From: CAVXSP01 sp963724645
Lineage (GTDB): Bacteria > Acidobacteriota > Vicinamibacteria > Vicinamibacterales > SCN-69-37
Assembly (NCBI GenBank): GCA_963724645.1
Contig: CAVRVJ010000001.1
Coordinates: forward strand, 1-64,000
Length of the DNA stretch: 64,000 nt
Reading direction: 5' to 3'
Position 1 is the first letter of the stretch. The number at the start of each line of letters is the position of its first letter. This document shows, in pieces, positions 1 through 10,043 of the stretch. Below the pieces are notes generated by a model, which searched no databases, was not told where the DNA came from, and saw nothing but the letters and a program-made list of their open reading frames with translations. The position numbers and the translations under genes were made by a program.

Positions 1-142
1 GTAAACTAGAGACTCCGAGTTTTCCCTCCTGCTGTTCCCACGCCGGATAGGATACTGAGCTTTGTGCAAGTAGCCGGAGGTGGTGTCTGAAAGGTGGGAG
101 GGTTTGCCGGGGCTAAAGTCCCATCTTCTAGCGGTTGATTGC

Positions 143-162
143 GGCACGACTAAAGTCGTGCC
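143..162. repeat. Small palindromic repeat (9-bp stem)
   Basis: The sequence GGCACGACTAAAGTCGTGCC is a self-complementary unit with a 9-bp stem and an AA loop, in the non-coding leader of typA. It resembles the short palindromes scattered in acidobacterial intergenic regions. No run of T follows, so a terminator role is not supported. Confidence 0.55.
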
Positions 163-271
163 CCGACACGAATCAGTCGCGAAGCGAGTTTCCGCACACT
201 GCGGGCCGTGGACCCACAATTGGTAATCGAAGGCAACCATGGTCCTCCCATGAAGGAACCAAGGAGTCGTT

Positions 272-2102
272 TTGAGCAAGAGCTTACGCAATATCGCCAT
301 CATCGCGCACGTTGACCACGGCAAGACCACGCTGGTGGACGCCATGCTGAACCAGAGCGGCACCTGGCGCTCCAATGAAGCGCATGCCGAGCGCGTGATG
401 GACTCCAACGAACTGGAACGCGAGCGCGGCATCACCATCCTGGCCAAGAACACCGCGATTTTCTATCACGACATCAAGATCAACATCGTCGATACGCCGG
501 GCCACAGCGATTTCGGCGGCGAAGTGGAGCGCGCGCTCAAGATGGTCGACGGCGTGATGCTGCTGGTCGATGCCTCGGAAGGCCCGCTGCCGCAGACGCG
601 TTACGTGCTGAGCAAGGCGCTGGAAGCCAAGCTGCCTGCCGATCCTGGTCATCAACAAGATCGACCGTCCCGATGCGCGCGCGCAGGAAGTGCTGAACGA
701 GGTCTATGACCTGTTCATCGATCTTGATGCGGGCGAAGACCAGATCGATTTTCCGGTGCTGTACACCAACGCGAAGTCGGGCACGGCGACCACCGATATC
801 GACAAGCCGGGCGAGAACTTGCAGCCGCTGTTCGAGGCGATCGTGAAGACGATTCCGCATCCCACGGGCGACGCCGACGGGCCATTGCAGGTGCTGGTGG
901 CGAACCTCGACTACAGCGACTACCTCGGACGGATGGCCATTGCGCGCGTCTTCAACGGCACGCTGCGCGCGGGCGAAGATGTTGCCATCGCCAAGCGCGA
1001 CGGCTCGATGCAACCGACCAAGATCACCAAGATGTTCACTTTCGCCGGGCTGAAGCGCACCGACATCACCGCGACCGAGCTGGGCGATATCGTTGCGGTT
1101 GCCGGAGTCGAAGGCATCAACATCGGCGAGACCATCACCGATGTGGAGAATCCGTCGCCGCTGCCGGTGATCACCATCGACGAGCCGACCATCGCCATCC
1201 AGTTCATGGTGAATACTTCGCCGTTCGCGGGACGCGAAGGACAGTACGTGACCTCGCGCAATTTGCGCGATCGCCTGGCGAAAGAGTTGCTGACCAACGT
1301 TTCGCTGCGCGTGGAAGAGACCGAAGCGACCGACTCATTCAAGGTGATGGGACGCGGCGAACTGCAACTGGCCATTCTGATCGAAATGATGCGGCGCGAA
1401 GGATTCGAGCTTGCTGTCGGCAAGCCGGAAATCGTCACCAAGCACATCGACGGCAAGCTGATGGAGCCGGTCGAGCGCCTGACCATCGACGTGCCCGAAG
1501 GCTTTGTGGGCGTGGTGATCGAGAAGCTCGGCGTGCGCAAGGCGCAGATGCAGAAGATGCACAACCACGGTTACGGGCGTGTGCGCATGGAGTTCACGGT
1601 GCCCAGCCGCGGACTGATCGGGCTGCGCAGCGAAATGCTGACCGACACGCGCGGCACCGTGGTGATGAACTCGCTGTTCGAGGGATACACCGAGTGGCAG
1701 GGCGAGATTCCGCATCGCGTCACCGGAGCGCTGGTGTCTGACCGCAACGGTTCGACCACCGCTTACGCGCTGTGGGGCTTGCAGGAGCGCGGCGAGCTGT
1801 TCGTCGGGCCTGGCGAAGAAGTGTACGAAGGCATGGTGGTTGGCGAGAATGCGCGCGACAACGATCTCGACGTGAACATCGTGCGCGAGAAGAAGCTCAC
1901 CAACATGCGCTCGTCCACGGCGGACGAGGCCATCCGGCTGGTGCCGTTCAAGAACCTGAACCTGGAGCAGGCCATCGAGTTCATCGCCGACGATGAGCTG
2001 GTGGAGGTGACGCCGAAGACGCTGCGGTTGCGGAAGAAGATCCTGCAGCAGAACCGGCGTCCCAAGCGAAATCAGCAGCCTAAGGAAGTGGAAGTGGAGT
2101 AG
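272..2102 (+). CDS. typA: Ribosome-associated translational GTPase TypA/BipA (one frameshift)
   Basis: TypA/BipA is a translational GTPase that binds the 70S ribosome and supports ribosome assembly and stress or low-temperature growth. The N-terminal G domain shows the P-loop AHVDHGKTT (residues 12-20), switch I RGIT (52-55) and switch II DTPGHSD (74-80). NKID follows after a reading-frame change near position 635-640, where one extra base lies in a CCTGCC context. The rest, with domain II, the EF-G-like domain III/V and the BipA-specific C-terminus, is intact and ends in a basic tail. The reconstructed length is about 609 residues, normal for the family. The start is TTG with AAGGAG five bases upstream. 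Conserved sequence on both sides of the break points to a sequencing error rather than a pseudogene. Confidence 0.93.
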
Positions 2103-2231
2103 GGATGTTCGGCCGCGGATTTGCGCGGACTATCACGGATGAACCTCAGAGTTGGAACCCCACAATTGTCAACAGCAGGCAATTGTTGACTACCCGGCTG
2201 CGGCCAACGGTTCGATCCGGCCTGCGGGAGC

Positions 2232-2259
2232 AAAAAAACGGGGAGCTAGACGCTCCCCG
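2232..2259 (-). terminator. Rho-independent terminator of the PEP-CTERM gene
   Basis: Read on the minus strand, an 8-bp GC-rich stem (CGGGGAGC with GCTCCCCG, 5-nt loop) is followed by seven T residues. It lies 29 bases after the stop of the minus-strand gene that ends at 2288. The typA transcript meets it from the other side, where the A-run comes first. Confidence 0.8.
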
Positions 2260-2287
2260 AAGTCGAGACAGAAATTCCTAAGCTAGA

Positions 2288-2941
2288 TTAGCCAATCAGC
2301 TTGCGACGGGCGATGCCGGCAAAACCCAACAGGCTCGACCCTAGCAGAACGATTGTTCCAGGCTCCGGAACTGATGATGTTGTGAAGTCAAGTCCAGTGG
2401 TGCCGCCATCCAGCCAGCTCACCGATCCGCCGCCAAAGGGCACAGTATTCTGCAGCACCAACTCGACCTGGTAGCCGCCGCTCACGGGTGCGATGCCGGC
2501 GAAAGTCACGCTGCCGGTCACCGTCAAGATGTCGCCGTTGAAGGCATCATCCGGCAATGTTGCCGAAGCCACGCTGACGCCGTTGATGAACACCGCCCAG
2601 GTCTCGGTATTGCCGTCACCCAGGAAGTCCGCGAACAGCCAATTCGCGGTAAGGCCGGTTACGCTGGTCGAGTTGGGAATGACGAAGATCGACGATAAAA
2701 CGAAGTCGCCTGTCGTCCACTGGAAGTCAGTGCCGCCGCCGGAGGGAATGTTGCCGCAGCCGTTGGTAGCGCTGCAGTACGCATCGCCCGCGGTGGGGAA
2801 TGGCACGGTAACGGTGCCGTTCTTGATGGATACATTGTTTGAGAGTGACTGCAGCGAGATAACACTGGCGCTGCCAGTTCCAACCAGCACCAAGCAGAGC
2901 GCCAGAAGGGCAGCGACGCTGAGAACAGATAGTTTCTTCAT
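2288..2941 (-). CDS. PEP-CTERM sorting domain-containing protein
   Basis: This is a 217-residue secreted protein. Residues 1-26 form a signal peptide (MKK start, hydrophobic core, SAS cleavage-like region). The C-terminus carries the full PEP-CTERM tripartite signal: VPEPGT, a hydrophobic helix (IVLLGSSLLGFAG) and a basic end (IARRK). In known systems an exosortase cleaves such signals and the protein is surface-anchored or exported with exopolysaccharide. The middle part is beta-rich and has no recognised catalytic motif. GGAGG sits about seven bases before the ATG. No exosortase lies in the window, so the sorting enzyme must be elsewhere. An intrinsic terminator follows the gene. Confidence 0.85.
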   Translation of the reverse strand: MKKLSVLSVAALLALCLVLVGTGSASVISLQSLSNNVSIKNGTVTVPFPTAGDAYCSATNGCGNIPSGGGTDFQWTTGDFVLSSIFVIPNSTSVTGLTANWLFADFLGDGNTETWAVFINGVSVASATLPDDAFNGDILTVTGSVTFAGIAPVSGGYQVELVLQNTVPFGGGSVSWLDGGTTGLDFTTSSVPEPGTIVLLGSSLLGFAGIARRKLIG

Positions 2942-3050
2942 CGATAGTCCTCCGCAGGGACAACAGCCTGCGTAATTTGAAAGTGACGGTCGGCCTGGAA
3001 ATCCAAGCTCGACTCAGTTAACCGTCGGGTGCAACCGCCGAGGGAAGAAG

Positions 3051-3080
3051 CGGCGCTGGCACAGCAAAGTGACAGCGCCG
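3051..3080 (-). terminator. Hairpin just after a minus-strand stop codon (weak terminator)
   Basis: CGGCGCTG and CAGCGCCG form an 8-bp stem with a 14-nt loop, seven bases past the stop of the gene ending at 3087. No T-run follows, so it may act Rho-dependently or only protect the 3' end. Confidence 0.35.
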
Positions 3081-3086
3081 AATTTC

Positions 3087-4763
3087 CTAGTGGCAGGTTG
3101 GAACCTTCAGCGAAGCTACGCGCGTGGCCCAAGCGAAGGTGACGTTGGGGGTCACGTAATACTCATCCGTGTACCACATCGTACATCCATCGTTGTCGAT
3201 GGACATACTGGTGTAGTCGCCCCAGCGGTTGGAAGTAGCGCGCTGCGATCCGGTTCCTGCAAAGAGCAGGCTCTCGGTTCCGAGCGTGCCCAGTGCATCG
3301 GTGGGGGCCCGGCTAGCGAAGTTGATGGACGGGAACACAGTGCTGCTGGAGGTGCTGTAGCCGAGGATGATGTTGCCGGTCTTGTCCATGGCAAGCGAGC
3401 CCATCCAGCGATTGGTGGCGTCGGGGTTGTAAGTACCCTGTTGGAAGACGGAAAGCGCCGTCAGGTTGCTGTTCGGTGCGCGGAATTCGTACCAACGCTC
3501 CGCGATAGGAACGCCGCCGCTGGTGCCCAGACCGATGGAGTGGCTGACGAGGTAATGGTTCACCGGAACGTTCGCGCTGTTTACTGTGCGGCGGAACGCT
3601 AACCGGTACATCAGGCGATCAGCCAGGGAGTCAAGGCGAGTGGCTGTGCCCTGCTGCGGAATGCAGGCGCCGCCAAAGTTGCACGCGCCGATAAAGGAGT
3701 TGACGGTAATCGGGTTGGCGCCGTTTGTGCCCGTGAAAACTGCGGTACCGGCGACGAAGTCGGGCTTCATCGTGTACTCGTAGACGTGCGTTTCACTGGC
3801 GAAATTGTCAATACTTCCGAGGAAGACTTCCGGTGTTCCGGCAGGCGGCAACAATTCGGGCGAATCGATGTCGGCAGGCAGGAAGCCGTCGTCAAACAGA
3901 GTTCCGTTGGAGGTGTCGAATACGCAGATCATCTTGGCGGTCGAATCGCCGACGAGCAACTTGGCCTTCTCGAAAGCGCAAGGTTCCACACCTAGGTAAG
4001 CGGTGCCGGAGTTGTTGAAGATGTTCTGCGTGGTGTAATAACCGTCGATCCAGACACCCAATTTCGGGTAGTCGGGGAAACCGTTGATCTGCGGGAATGC
4101 GAAGCGGTAGTAGGTGCCGGTGGCATCGGCAGTAGTGGAAACCGCGATGCAACTGAAGAACGGAGCGGTGAACACGGGCTGCATCAATACCCAGCGATGC
4201 GCAATCTTGTCCCACTGTGCGACAGGGTCGCCGCTATTGCGGGTTTGGCACTGACCGCCGAATCCCGCCCACAGGGTGTTGCCGAGAAACGGACCGGCAA
4301 TTGTGGCACCCGTGGTCTTGTCGAAGATGGCGAAAGAAGAGTTCACCCACTGCACAACTTGGGTGTCACCCACAGCGAGGTTCGGGTCCGGCGGGGCTCC
4401 GGCAATCGTGAAACCAGGAAAGCCAACACCCAGTCCAAGGACGTTCACGCCTACGGTGGCGGTAGTGGGATAGAGAGCAGCGTTCTGCACGCCAACGTTC
4501 GCAACTTTCGTGTTCAGGCCGTTGGTAGCGTGAAGAGCGGCCTTTGGGCGCAGGGCAGGCTCGCTTTCCTTCTGCTGGAAAATTGAGGTGGGCTGGTTCT
4601 TAATCATTTCGCTCAGCGGCGCTGAGATATCGAATTTCACTGCACGAGTGGTGTGGGTTGTTACTCCGGCCTGGGATGTTGCTACCTGCGCGAACGATGG
4701 GGCACCTCGGGTCAGCAGGGAACATGCCAAGGCGGATAGTGGGAGACATTTTTTTAGATTCAT
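3087..4763 (-). CDS. Secreted protein of unknown function, probable beta-propeller
   Basis: The 558-residue product starts with a Sec signal peptide (MNLKKCLPLSALACSLL, cleavage after SFA). An upstream in-frame ATG at 4799 exists, but the start at 4763 puts the signal peptide at the true N-terminus and has GGAGAG about nine bases before it. The body contains repeated aromatic and Asp/Gly blocks such as PPDPNLAVG, VQWVNSSFAIFD, DKIAHRWVLMQ and NRWGDYTSM, which fit a beta-propeller-like extracellular fold. Proteins with these blocks are common in Acidobacteria and are annotated only as hypothetical. No catalytic motif was recognised. The gene is isolated, with its own promoter region upstream (4764-5124). 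Confidence 0.75.
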   Translation of the reverse strand: MNLKKCLPLSALACSLLTRGAPSFAQVATSQAGVTTHTTRAVKFDISAPLSEMIKNQPTSIFQQKESEPALRPKAALHATNGLNTKVANVGVQNAALYPTTATVGVNVLGLGVGFPGFTIAGAPPDPNLAVGDTQVVQWVNSSFAIFDKTTGATIAGPFLGNTLWAGFGGQCQTRNSGDPVAQWDKIAHRWVLMQPVFTAPFFSCIAVSTTADATGTYYRFAFPQINGFPDYPKLGVWIDGYYTTQNIFNNSGTAYLGVEPCAFEKAKLLVGDSTAKMICVFDTSNGTLFDDGFLPADIDSPELLPPAGTPEVFLGSIDNFASETHVYEYTMKPDFVAGTAVFTGTNGANPITVNSFIGACNFGGACIPQQGTATRLDSLADRLMYRLAFRRTVNSANVPVNHYLVSHSIGLGTSGGVPIAERWYEFRAPNSNLTALSVFQQGTYNPDATNRWMGSLAMDKTGNIILGYSTSSSTVFPSINFASRAPTDALGTLGTESLLFAGTGSQRATSNRWGDYTSMSIDNDGCTMWYTDEYYVTPNVTFAWATRVASLKVPTCH

Positions 4764-5124
4764 GTGTTTCGCTCTCTCTCCGTCTGGAAGGTTAGTCATC
4801 AGAATGGGTTACCGCCGAAACGACCCTCGGCAGTGAATGAAGGGATATCACGCAGGAGAGGGAAAAGCAACTATATTCGTAGTACGCAGCGATAGTGAAC
4901 AAAACTATGACTTTGGGTTAGTTAGTTGGATAATTGCAGAGGTGACGATGTGTGCATTATTTTGCACATATTAGTAACTAGGTGGTGGGTTACGGAAGAG
5001 CCATTAACTAGCAGTTAACTGCTTGAGGCAAAGCAAGTTACTAGACTTTGGTGGCAAAGGGACTTCACACCTAGTGGCCAACGCTGGACCAAGGAACTGC
5101 GGGTGACAATGGCACGGCAGGAGC
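4764..5124. other. AT-rich intergenic region with a 6-bp inverted repeat
   Basis: This 361-base gap is clearly more AT-rich than its surroundings and lies upstream of the secreted protein gene (minus strand) and downstream of the DUF4136 gene. At 4951-4968 TGTGCA and TGCACA form an inverted repeat with a 6-base spacer, a possible operator. No coding region or RNA gene is visible. Confidence 0.4.
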
Positions 5125-5688
5125 CTACTTCTTAGCCACTGGGTACTGCTGGAATAATTTCTCGACCGTGGTGTTGACCTGATCCATGAGCTTCTCGCGC
5201 TTCTCGCTGAGTTTTTGAACGGCGACGCCGCGCCAGATGAGCTTCTTCTGCTTGGCGTCGATGATGTCGATGACCATCTCGCCTTTGTGGACTATCACGC
5301 TAGTGACCGTGCCAGGAATCGCGTACCACATGGTGATGCCGTAGTTCATGGGCGGGATGCCGGTTCCGTAAATAGGGTCCATATAGCTGAAGCTGGTATC
5401 AGAGTCGATGGAGCCGTACATCTGCACGTAGATGTCGGGATCGCTGGCAACCTTGGTGAGGCCGCGCTTGGCGAGGTCGTCCTGGATGGCGGCTTGGATC
5501 GCCAGCCGCAAACCCGGACGGGCCGCGTTCTCCTTGGGATCAATGGCGTAAGTCTTGAATTTCGAGAAATCGAGAGACTTGTCGTACTCGACCTTGATCT
5601 TCTGAGCGTGGGCGGCGGCGCAAGCAAACACTAATGCAAGTCCAAGCAGCGAAGCGAGACGAACACGGAACGTAGACCCAGACGGCAT
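5125..5688 (-). CDS. DUF4136 domain-containing envelope protein
   Basis: This 187-residue exported protein starts with a signal peptide (residues 1-28, ending AAAHA). The mature part matches the DUF4136 pattern: a first strand KIKVEYDKSLDFSKFKTYA, an amphipathic helix (LRLAIQAAIQDDLAKRGL), a DPDIYVQ strand, a Tyr/Pro-rich loop, then a GEMVIDIIDAKQKKLIWRG hairpin and a final helix of the type MDQVNTTVEKLFQQYP. DUF4136 proteins are small periplasmic or lipoprotein-like components of unknown function. No lipobox Cys follows this leader. The start at 5688 has GGGAG six bases upstream; the longer in-frame reading from 5742 is less likely. Confidence 0.85.
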   Translation of the reverse strand: MPSGSTFRVRLASLLGLALVFACAAAHAQKIKVEYDKSLDFSKFKTYAIDPKENAARPGLRLAIQAAIQDDLAKRGLTKVASDPDIYVQMYGSIDSDTSFSYMDPIYGTGIPPMNYGITMWYAIPGTVTSVIVHKGEMVIDIIDAKQKKLIWRGVAVQKLSEKREKLMDQVNTTVEKLFQQYPVAKK

Positions 5689-5938
5689 GAATTCTCCCGA
5701 CGTTGAGGCAATGAATTGAAGGTTAGGAGAATTAGAACACATTAAGGATGCGACGCAGCGCGCACCGAGAAACGGAGGGCGAAGCCGCTGAATCTTTTTC
5801 GTTTACCGTTCCGTATCAATTTTGGCGGCATGTATTGGCACGAGTTTTGCCGAAACCCCACGAAATGCTGGATGAACCGCACCTGTCGGCGTCCGGAGAC
5901 TGTTAAACTGAAAAGGCTTTCCTGCCTAATAAGGTTGC

Positions 5939-7162
5939 ATGAATATCACTGAGGCAATTCGCATCGCTCTGCTCTCGCTGTGGGCCAACAAGCTCAGGTC
6001 AGTGCTAACGCTGCTGGGCGTGGTCATCGGCGTGGCGGCGGTGATTGCAGTGGTGACGTTCGTCAACGGCATTAATGGTTACGTTGCCGAGAAGGTGTTC
6101 AACCTCGGTGCCGACGTCTTTATCGTCAGCAAGATGCCCAACGTCATTACTGACGCCGACCAGTTCATCGAGGGCAACAAGCGCAAAGACATCACGATGG
6201 AGCACTACCAGGCCATCGTGGATGAGTGCTCGGCCTGCAAGACTGTGGGCGCGGCGGTGCGTAATTTCACGGGCACAGTGGTGTACGGCACGGAGAACAG
6301 CAAAGACTCGATTGTGCGCGGCTGGACTCCGACGATGCAGCCGATTTACGACCTCGACGTGGTGATGGGACGGCCGTTGAACGATGCGGACCAGAATAAC
6401 GGGTCGCGCGTCGTGATCATTGGCCAGGACATTCGCGAGAACCTGATGGCCGGGACTGACCCGATCGGCAAGCTGATCAAAGTGGACGGCCACGAGTACA
6501 CGATCATCGGCGTGGGCAAGAAGGAAGGCAAGACGCTGGGGCAGAGCCGCGACAATTACGTGATCATGCCGATCAGTACATGGTTCAAGGCGTACGGCTC
6601 GCACAACAGCGCAAATATCTGGGCCAAGGGCTACGACGTGGGATTGCCCATGCAGCAGGCCATTGACCAGGCACGAGTGATCTTGCGCGCGCGGCGCCAC
6701 GATGTGCTGGGCGAGAAAGACAGCTTCGTTATTGAAACCAATGACAGCTTCCTGTCACTCTGGGCGGACCTGAGCGGAACGTTCTTCATTGTGATGATTG
6801 TGATTGCCTCGATTTCGCTGATCGTTGGCGGCATCGTCATTATGAATATCATGCTGGTGTCGGTGACGGAACGAACGCGGGAGATCGGCATTCGCAAGGC
6901 GCTAGGTGCGCGACCGCGCGACGTGATGCGGCAGTTCCTGATTGAGTCGAGCACGATGGCAATCATCGGCGGACTGGTCGGCGTGCTCTTCGGCATTGCC
7001 ATCGCGGAGGGCGTCACGGCTGCGATCGGTATGCCGTCGGCCATCAAGCTGTGGGCGATCGCCGCGGGACTGCTGGTGTCGGCGAGCGTGGGAATTTTCT
7101 TTGGCGTGTATCCGGCGCGGAAAGCGGCCAAGCTGGATCCGATCGTGGCGCTTGAGGTTTGA
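5939..7162 (+). CDS. MacB/FtsX-type ABC transporter permease (first of pair)
   Basis: The 407-residue product has the MacB layout: one N-terminal transmembrane helix (about residues 15-42, LRSVLTLLGVVIGVAAVIAV), a periplasmic MacB core domain, then three helices in the FtsX domain (about 278-305, 330-352 and 372-392). The motif MNIMLVSVTERTREIGIRKA after the second helix is the typical coupling region. Such permeases work with a MacB/LolD-type ATPase in export of lipoproteins, peptides or lipophilic compounds. AAGG lies five bases before the ATG. The stop is three bases from the next permease, so the two are co-transcribed and may form a heterodimer. No ATP-binding subunit gene is adjacent. 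Confidence 0.9.
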   Translation: MNITEAIRIALLSLWANKLRSVLTLLGVVIGVAAVIAVVTFVNGINGYVAEKVFNLGADVFIVSKMPNVITDADQFIEGNKRKDITMEHYQAIVDECSACKTVGAAVRNFTGTVVYGTENSKDSIVRGWTPTMQPIYDLDVVMGRPLNDADQNNGSRVVIIGQDIRENLMAGTDPIGKLIKVDGHEYTIIGVGKKEGKTLGQSRDNYVIMPISTWFKAYGSHNSANIWAKGYDVGLPMQQAIDQARVILRARRHDVLGEKDSFVIETNDSFLSLWADLSGTFFIVMIVIASISLIVGGIVIMNIMLVSVTERTREIGIRKALGARPRDVMRQFLIESSTMAIIGGLVGVLFGIAIAEGVTAAIGMPSAIKLWAIAAGLLVSASVGIFFGVYPARKAAKLDPIVALEV

Positions 7163-7165
7163 GCT

Positions 7166-8431
7166 ATGAGCATGCGTCGCGGCGACTACAAGGAAATTCT
7201 GCGCATGGCGTTGGAGACCATCGCCAAGAACAAGATGCGCTCGGGCCTGACCGTGCTTGGAATCGTCATCGGCGTGATGATGGTGATTCTGATTTCTTCC
7301 GTGGTACGCGGCCTCAACAGCAATGTCGAGAACATGGTGAAAGACATGGGTTCCGACATCATCTTTGCGTTTCACATTGACGTGTTTCAGTTCGGGCGGC
7401 CCACTACGGAAATGCTGACGCGCAAAGAACTGACGATGGAAGATGCCATCGCCATGCGCGACCTGCCGCATGTGAAAGCCGTGACCGACGGCGTACGGCT
7501 ACAGTTGCCGCAGTTCGGGACCGGCTCGTATTCGGTGAAATATAAGGACCGCAAGACCAAGAACACCATCCTCGACGGCGACCTGCCCGACACCATGAAC
7601 GTGTTCGACCTGAAGCTCGACAAGGGCCGCTGGTTCACCGAGACCGACAACGAGCGCCGCAGTCCGGTAATTGTGCTGGGCTATGACACCAGCGAGAAGT
7701 TGTTTGAGAACGAACAGCCGCTGGGCAAGGAAATCAACATCGAGGGCCAGTTGTTCACCGTGATTGGAGTGCTCTCGAAGCGCAAGGCGGCGTTTGGCAA
7801 CGGCTCCAATCCGGAAGACAACCTGGTGTATTTTCCGATTGCGACGCTGCATAAGCTGCATCCCGAGCTGAAGCAGCACTGGATCAGCGTGAAGGCGACG
7901 TCGCATGACGACATGCCACTGGCCATGGACGAGATGCGCGGATTGCTGCGTCGTCGTCGTCACCTGGCGCCGAATCAGCCGGACAATTTCGCAGTGTTCA
8001 GCCAGGACGCGCTGAGCGATACGTGGAACCAGCTGACGGGCGGGATCTTCGTGTTCATGTTCGCCGTATCGAGCGTGGCGCTGATCGTGGGTGGCGTGGG
8101 CGTGATGAATATCATGCTGGTGTCGGTGACGGAGCGAACCCGTGAGATTGGCGTACGCAAAGCCATAGGTGCGCGCAAAAGCGATGTGCTGCTGCAATTC
8201 ACGCTGGAGGCGATCACTCTTACCGGGCTGGGCGGCATCCTTGGCATTCTTCTCGGTGGATTTCTGACGCTGATGGTTCCGCTGGCGTTTCCCTCGCTCC
8301 CGGCGAGCATGTCGTTGTCGTGGGTGCTGACAGCGACCATGGTGTCGGTCGCGATCGGATTGATCTTCGGGATCTATCCCGCGTACAAGGCGGCCAACCT
8401 CGATCCCATCGAGGCGCTGCGCTACGAGTAG
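7166..8431 (+). CDS. MacB/FtsX-type ABC transporter permease (second of pair)
   Basis: This 421-residue protein is a paralogue of the preceding permease with the same topology: a first helix at about 21-45 (SGLTVLGIVIGVMMVILI), a large periplasmic domain, and FtsX helices at about 290-315, 345-370 and 385-410. It repeats the coupling motif MNIMLVSVTERTREIGVRKA almost word for word. The pair probably acts as a heterodimer, because the periplasmic domains differ clearly while the membrane parts are conserved. The gene follows its partner after three bases. The ATPase is not encoded nearby, so the transported substrate cannot be inferred from the neighbours. Confidence 0.9.
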   Translation: MSMRRGDYKEILRMALETIAKNKMRSGLTVLGIVIGVMMVILISSVVRGLNSNVENMVKDMGSDIIFAFHIDVFQFGRPTTEMLTRKELTMEDAIAMRDLPHVKAVTDGVRLQLPQFGTGSYSVKYKDRKTKNTILDGDLPDTMNVFDLKLDKGRWFTETDNERRSPVIVLGYDTSEKLFENEQPLGKEINIEGQLFTVIGVLSKRKAAFGNGSNPEDNLVYFPIATLHKLHPELKQHWISVKATSHDDMPLAMDEMRGLLRRRRHLAPNQPDNFAVFSQDALSDTWNQLTGGIFVFMFAVSSVALIVGGVGVMNIMLVSVTERTREIGVRKAIGARKSDVLLQFTLEAITLTGLGGILGILLGGFLTLMVPLAFPSLPASMSLSWVLTATMVSVAIGLIFGIYPAYKAANLDPIEALRYE

Positions 8432-8462
8432 CGCGCTGGTCTGCTAATCTGAACAGCTTGCC

Positions 8463-9617
8463 ATGCAATTCCTTCTCTCCCTGATCGCGGCATGTGTGCG
8501 CTGCTAGCGCTGGCGGGCGCGGCGTACTTCGGACTGTGCACGTGGGCTGCGGGACGTTCCGCCGGCAGGCGAAGTCGGTTGTGCATGGGGATTTTGCTCC
8601 GCCCGTGAGCATGTTGAAGTCGCTGAAGGGACTCGATCCGCAAATGTACGCAGCTTTCCGCAGCCACTGTGTGTTCGACTATCCCGAGTACGAGTTGCTG
8701 TTCGGCGCGAGCGATCCCGAACGAGCCTGCATTGGCGCTGGTGACGCGATTGCAGCAGGAGTTTCCGCAGCGGCAGATTCGCATTGTTCCTTGTCCCAAG
8801 AACCTGGGCCTGAACGGCAAGGTCAGCACGTTGGCGCAGATGTTGCCGAGGCGAAGTACGAGCACATCCTCATCAACGACAGCGACATCGTGGCGCCATC
8901 CAGACTACCTGCGCCGCGTGATGAGCGGGTTGGCCGATGAGCGAGTCGGCATGGTGACGTCGCTATATCGCGGGCTCGCGGGCAAGACGCTGCCGTCGCG
9001 GATCGAGGCCCTGGGCCTGAGCACCGACTTCATGGGTGGCGTGCTGGTGGCGCGCGAGATGGAAAGCGGCGTCCGCTTCGCGCTGGGTGCCACGATGGCG
9101 ACAACGAAAGAGGTGCTTGCGCGAGATCGGCGGGCTCGAAGCGCTGGTCGATTATCTGGGCGACGACTATGAACTGGGAGCGCGAACGGCCGCGGCGGGC
9201 TACAACGGTCAACTGGCCGACGTGGTGGTGGAGACCGCGCTGCCCGATTACACGTGGGGCGAGTTCTGGTCGCATCAACTGCGGTGGGCGCGCAATGTTC
9301 GGGACCGTCGCTCGGCCCAGTATTTCGGTTTGATCGTGACTTTCGGGCTGGCTTGGGGAATTCTTGCGGTCCTGGCGAGTCCGCGAGCATGGTGGACGTG
9401 GACGGCGTTGGCAGTGGTTGCGTTGTCGCGCATTGTGGCGGCGTTTGCGATTGGGCGCGGTGTGCTCGCCGATCCAGGCGTCCCGCGGGACCTGTGGCTG
9501 CTGCCGTTGCGAGATTTCGTGGCGCTCGCGGTTTGGATCGCGAGCTTTGCCAGCGACGAAGTCGAGTGGCGCGGGATGAAGTTCAGGGTGAGAGATGGGA
9601 AGCTGGAGAAGCGATGA
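8463..9617 (+). CDS. hpnI: HpnI-like membrane glycosyltransferase, family 2 (several frameshifts)
   Basis: When the frames are joined the product is about 384 residues and matches the hopanoid-associated or ceramide-glucosyltransferase-like GT2 enzymes. These transfer a sugar from a nucleotide donor to a membrane lipid. Visible in order: an N-terminal membrane segment, PPVSMLKSLKGLDP, the donor-binding NDSDI, LGATMATTKEVLARIGG, the acceptor or base region DDYELG, the processive-type motif HQLRWARN, then three C-terminal helices. At least five single-base indels break it (near 8490, 8710, 8850, 8890 and 9125). Each break leaves conserved sequence on both sides, so error is more likely than decay. 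No other hopanoid gene is in the window, so the substrate assignment is by family only. Confidence 0.75.
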
Positions 9618-9707
9618 CTACGGCCCTGTCTGACATTGGCGTCGCGAAAGGGGTCCTTCGCCTTCGCTCCCCACGGTCGCTGGGCTCAGGATAACAACAA
9701 AGACAAA

Positions 9708-9926
9708 CTACTTCTTCCCCTGCACAGCATCGAGGCAGCGGCCGTAAAGATCCAGCAGATGCTGGGCGTACTCTTCGGCGGCCTTGGTCGAGACGCTGCC
9801 CTGGAAGCCCACACCCGCTGCTCCTGCCTTGCCGTAACTCGTGGTCGAAGCGATGAACTTCATCATGTCGAGCGCAATATCTTCATTGCGTCGTGAGCCT
9901 AATGTGCTGTTGATCGGTATCTCCAT
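9708..9926 (-). CDS. Small conserved hypothetical protein
   Basis: This is a 72-residue soluble protein, MEIPINSTLGSRRNEDIA at the N-terminus and a helical C-terminal half (EEYAQHLLDLYGRCLDAV) that ends in a short basic tail. It has no recognised motif, signal peptide or membrane segment. The ATG at 9926 has GGAGA nine bases upstream and is preferred over a TTG at 9953. It is separated from the repressor gene behind it by about 118 bases on the same strand, so co-transcription is possible. Function unknown. Confidence 0.6.
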   Translation of the reverse strand: MEIPINSTLGSRRNEDIALDMMKFIASTTSYGKAGAAGVGFQGSVSTKAAEEYAQHLLDLYGRCLDAVQGKK

Positions 9927-10043
9927 AAGTGCATTCTCCAATATGGCAGTCAACGCCGATGTGACCGAATCATAGCAAAGCTCTGCCGGTTACAGCGGTA
10001 CGCGGGCGATTGCGACAGTGCGACCCTGGCCGAGCGCTTGCCG

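Noticed and set aside
2142..2200. CAATTGTCAACAG..CAATTGTTGAC considered as a terminator of typA
   Set aside because: The stem is only six weak base pairs with an 11-base loop and no T-run on the plus strand.
4840..5060. AT-rich intergenic stretch considered as a replication origin or attachment site
   Set aside because: There are no DnaA-box series, no integrase and no tRNA; it is more simply a promoter region.
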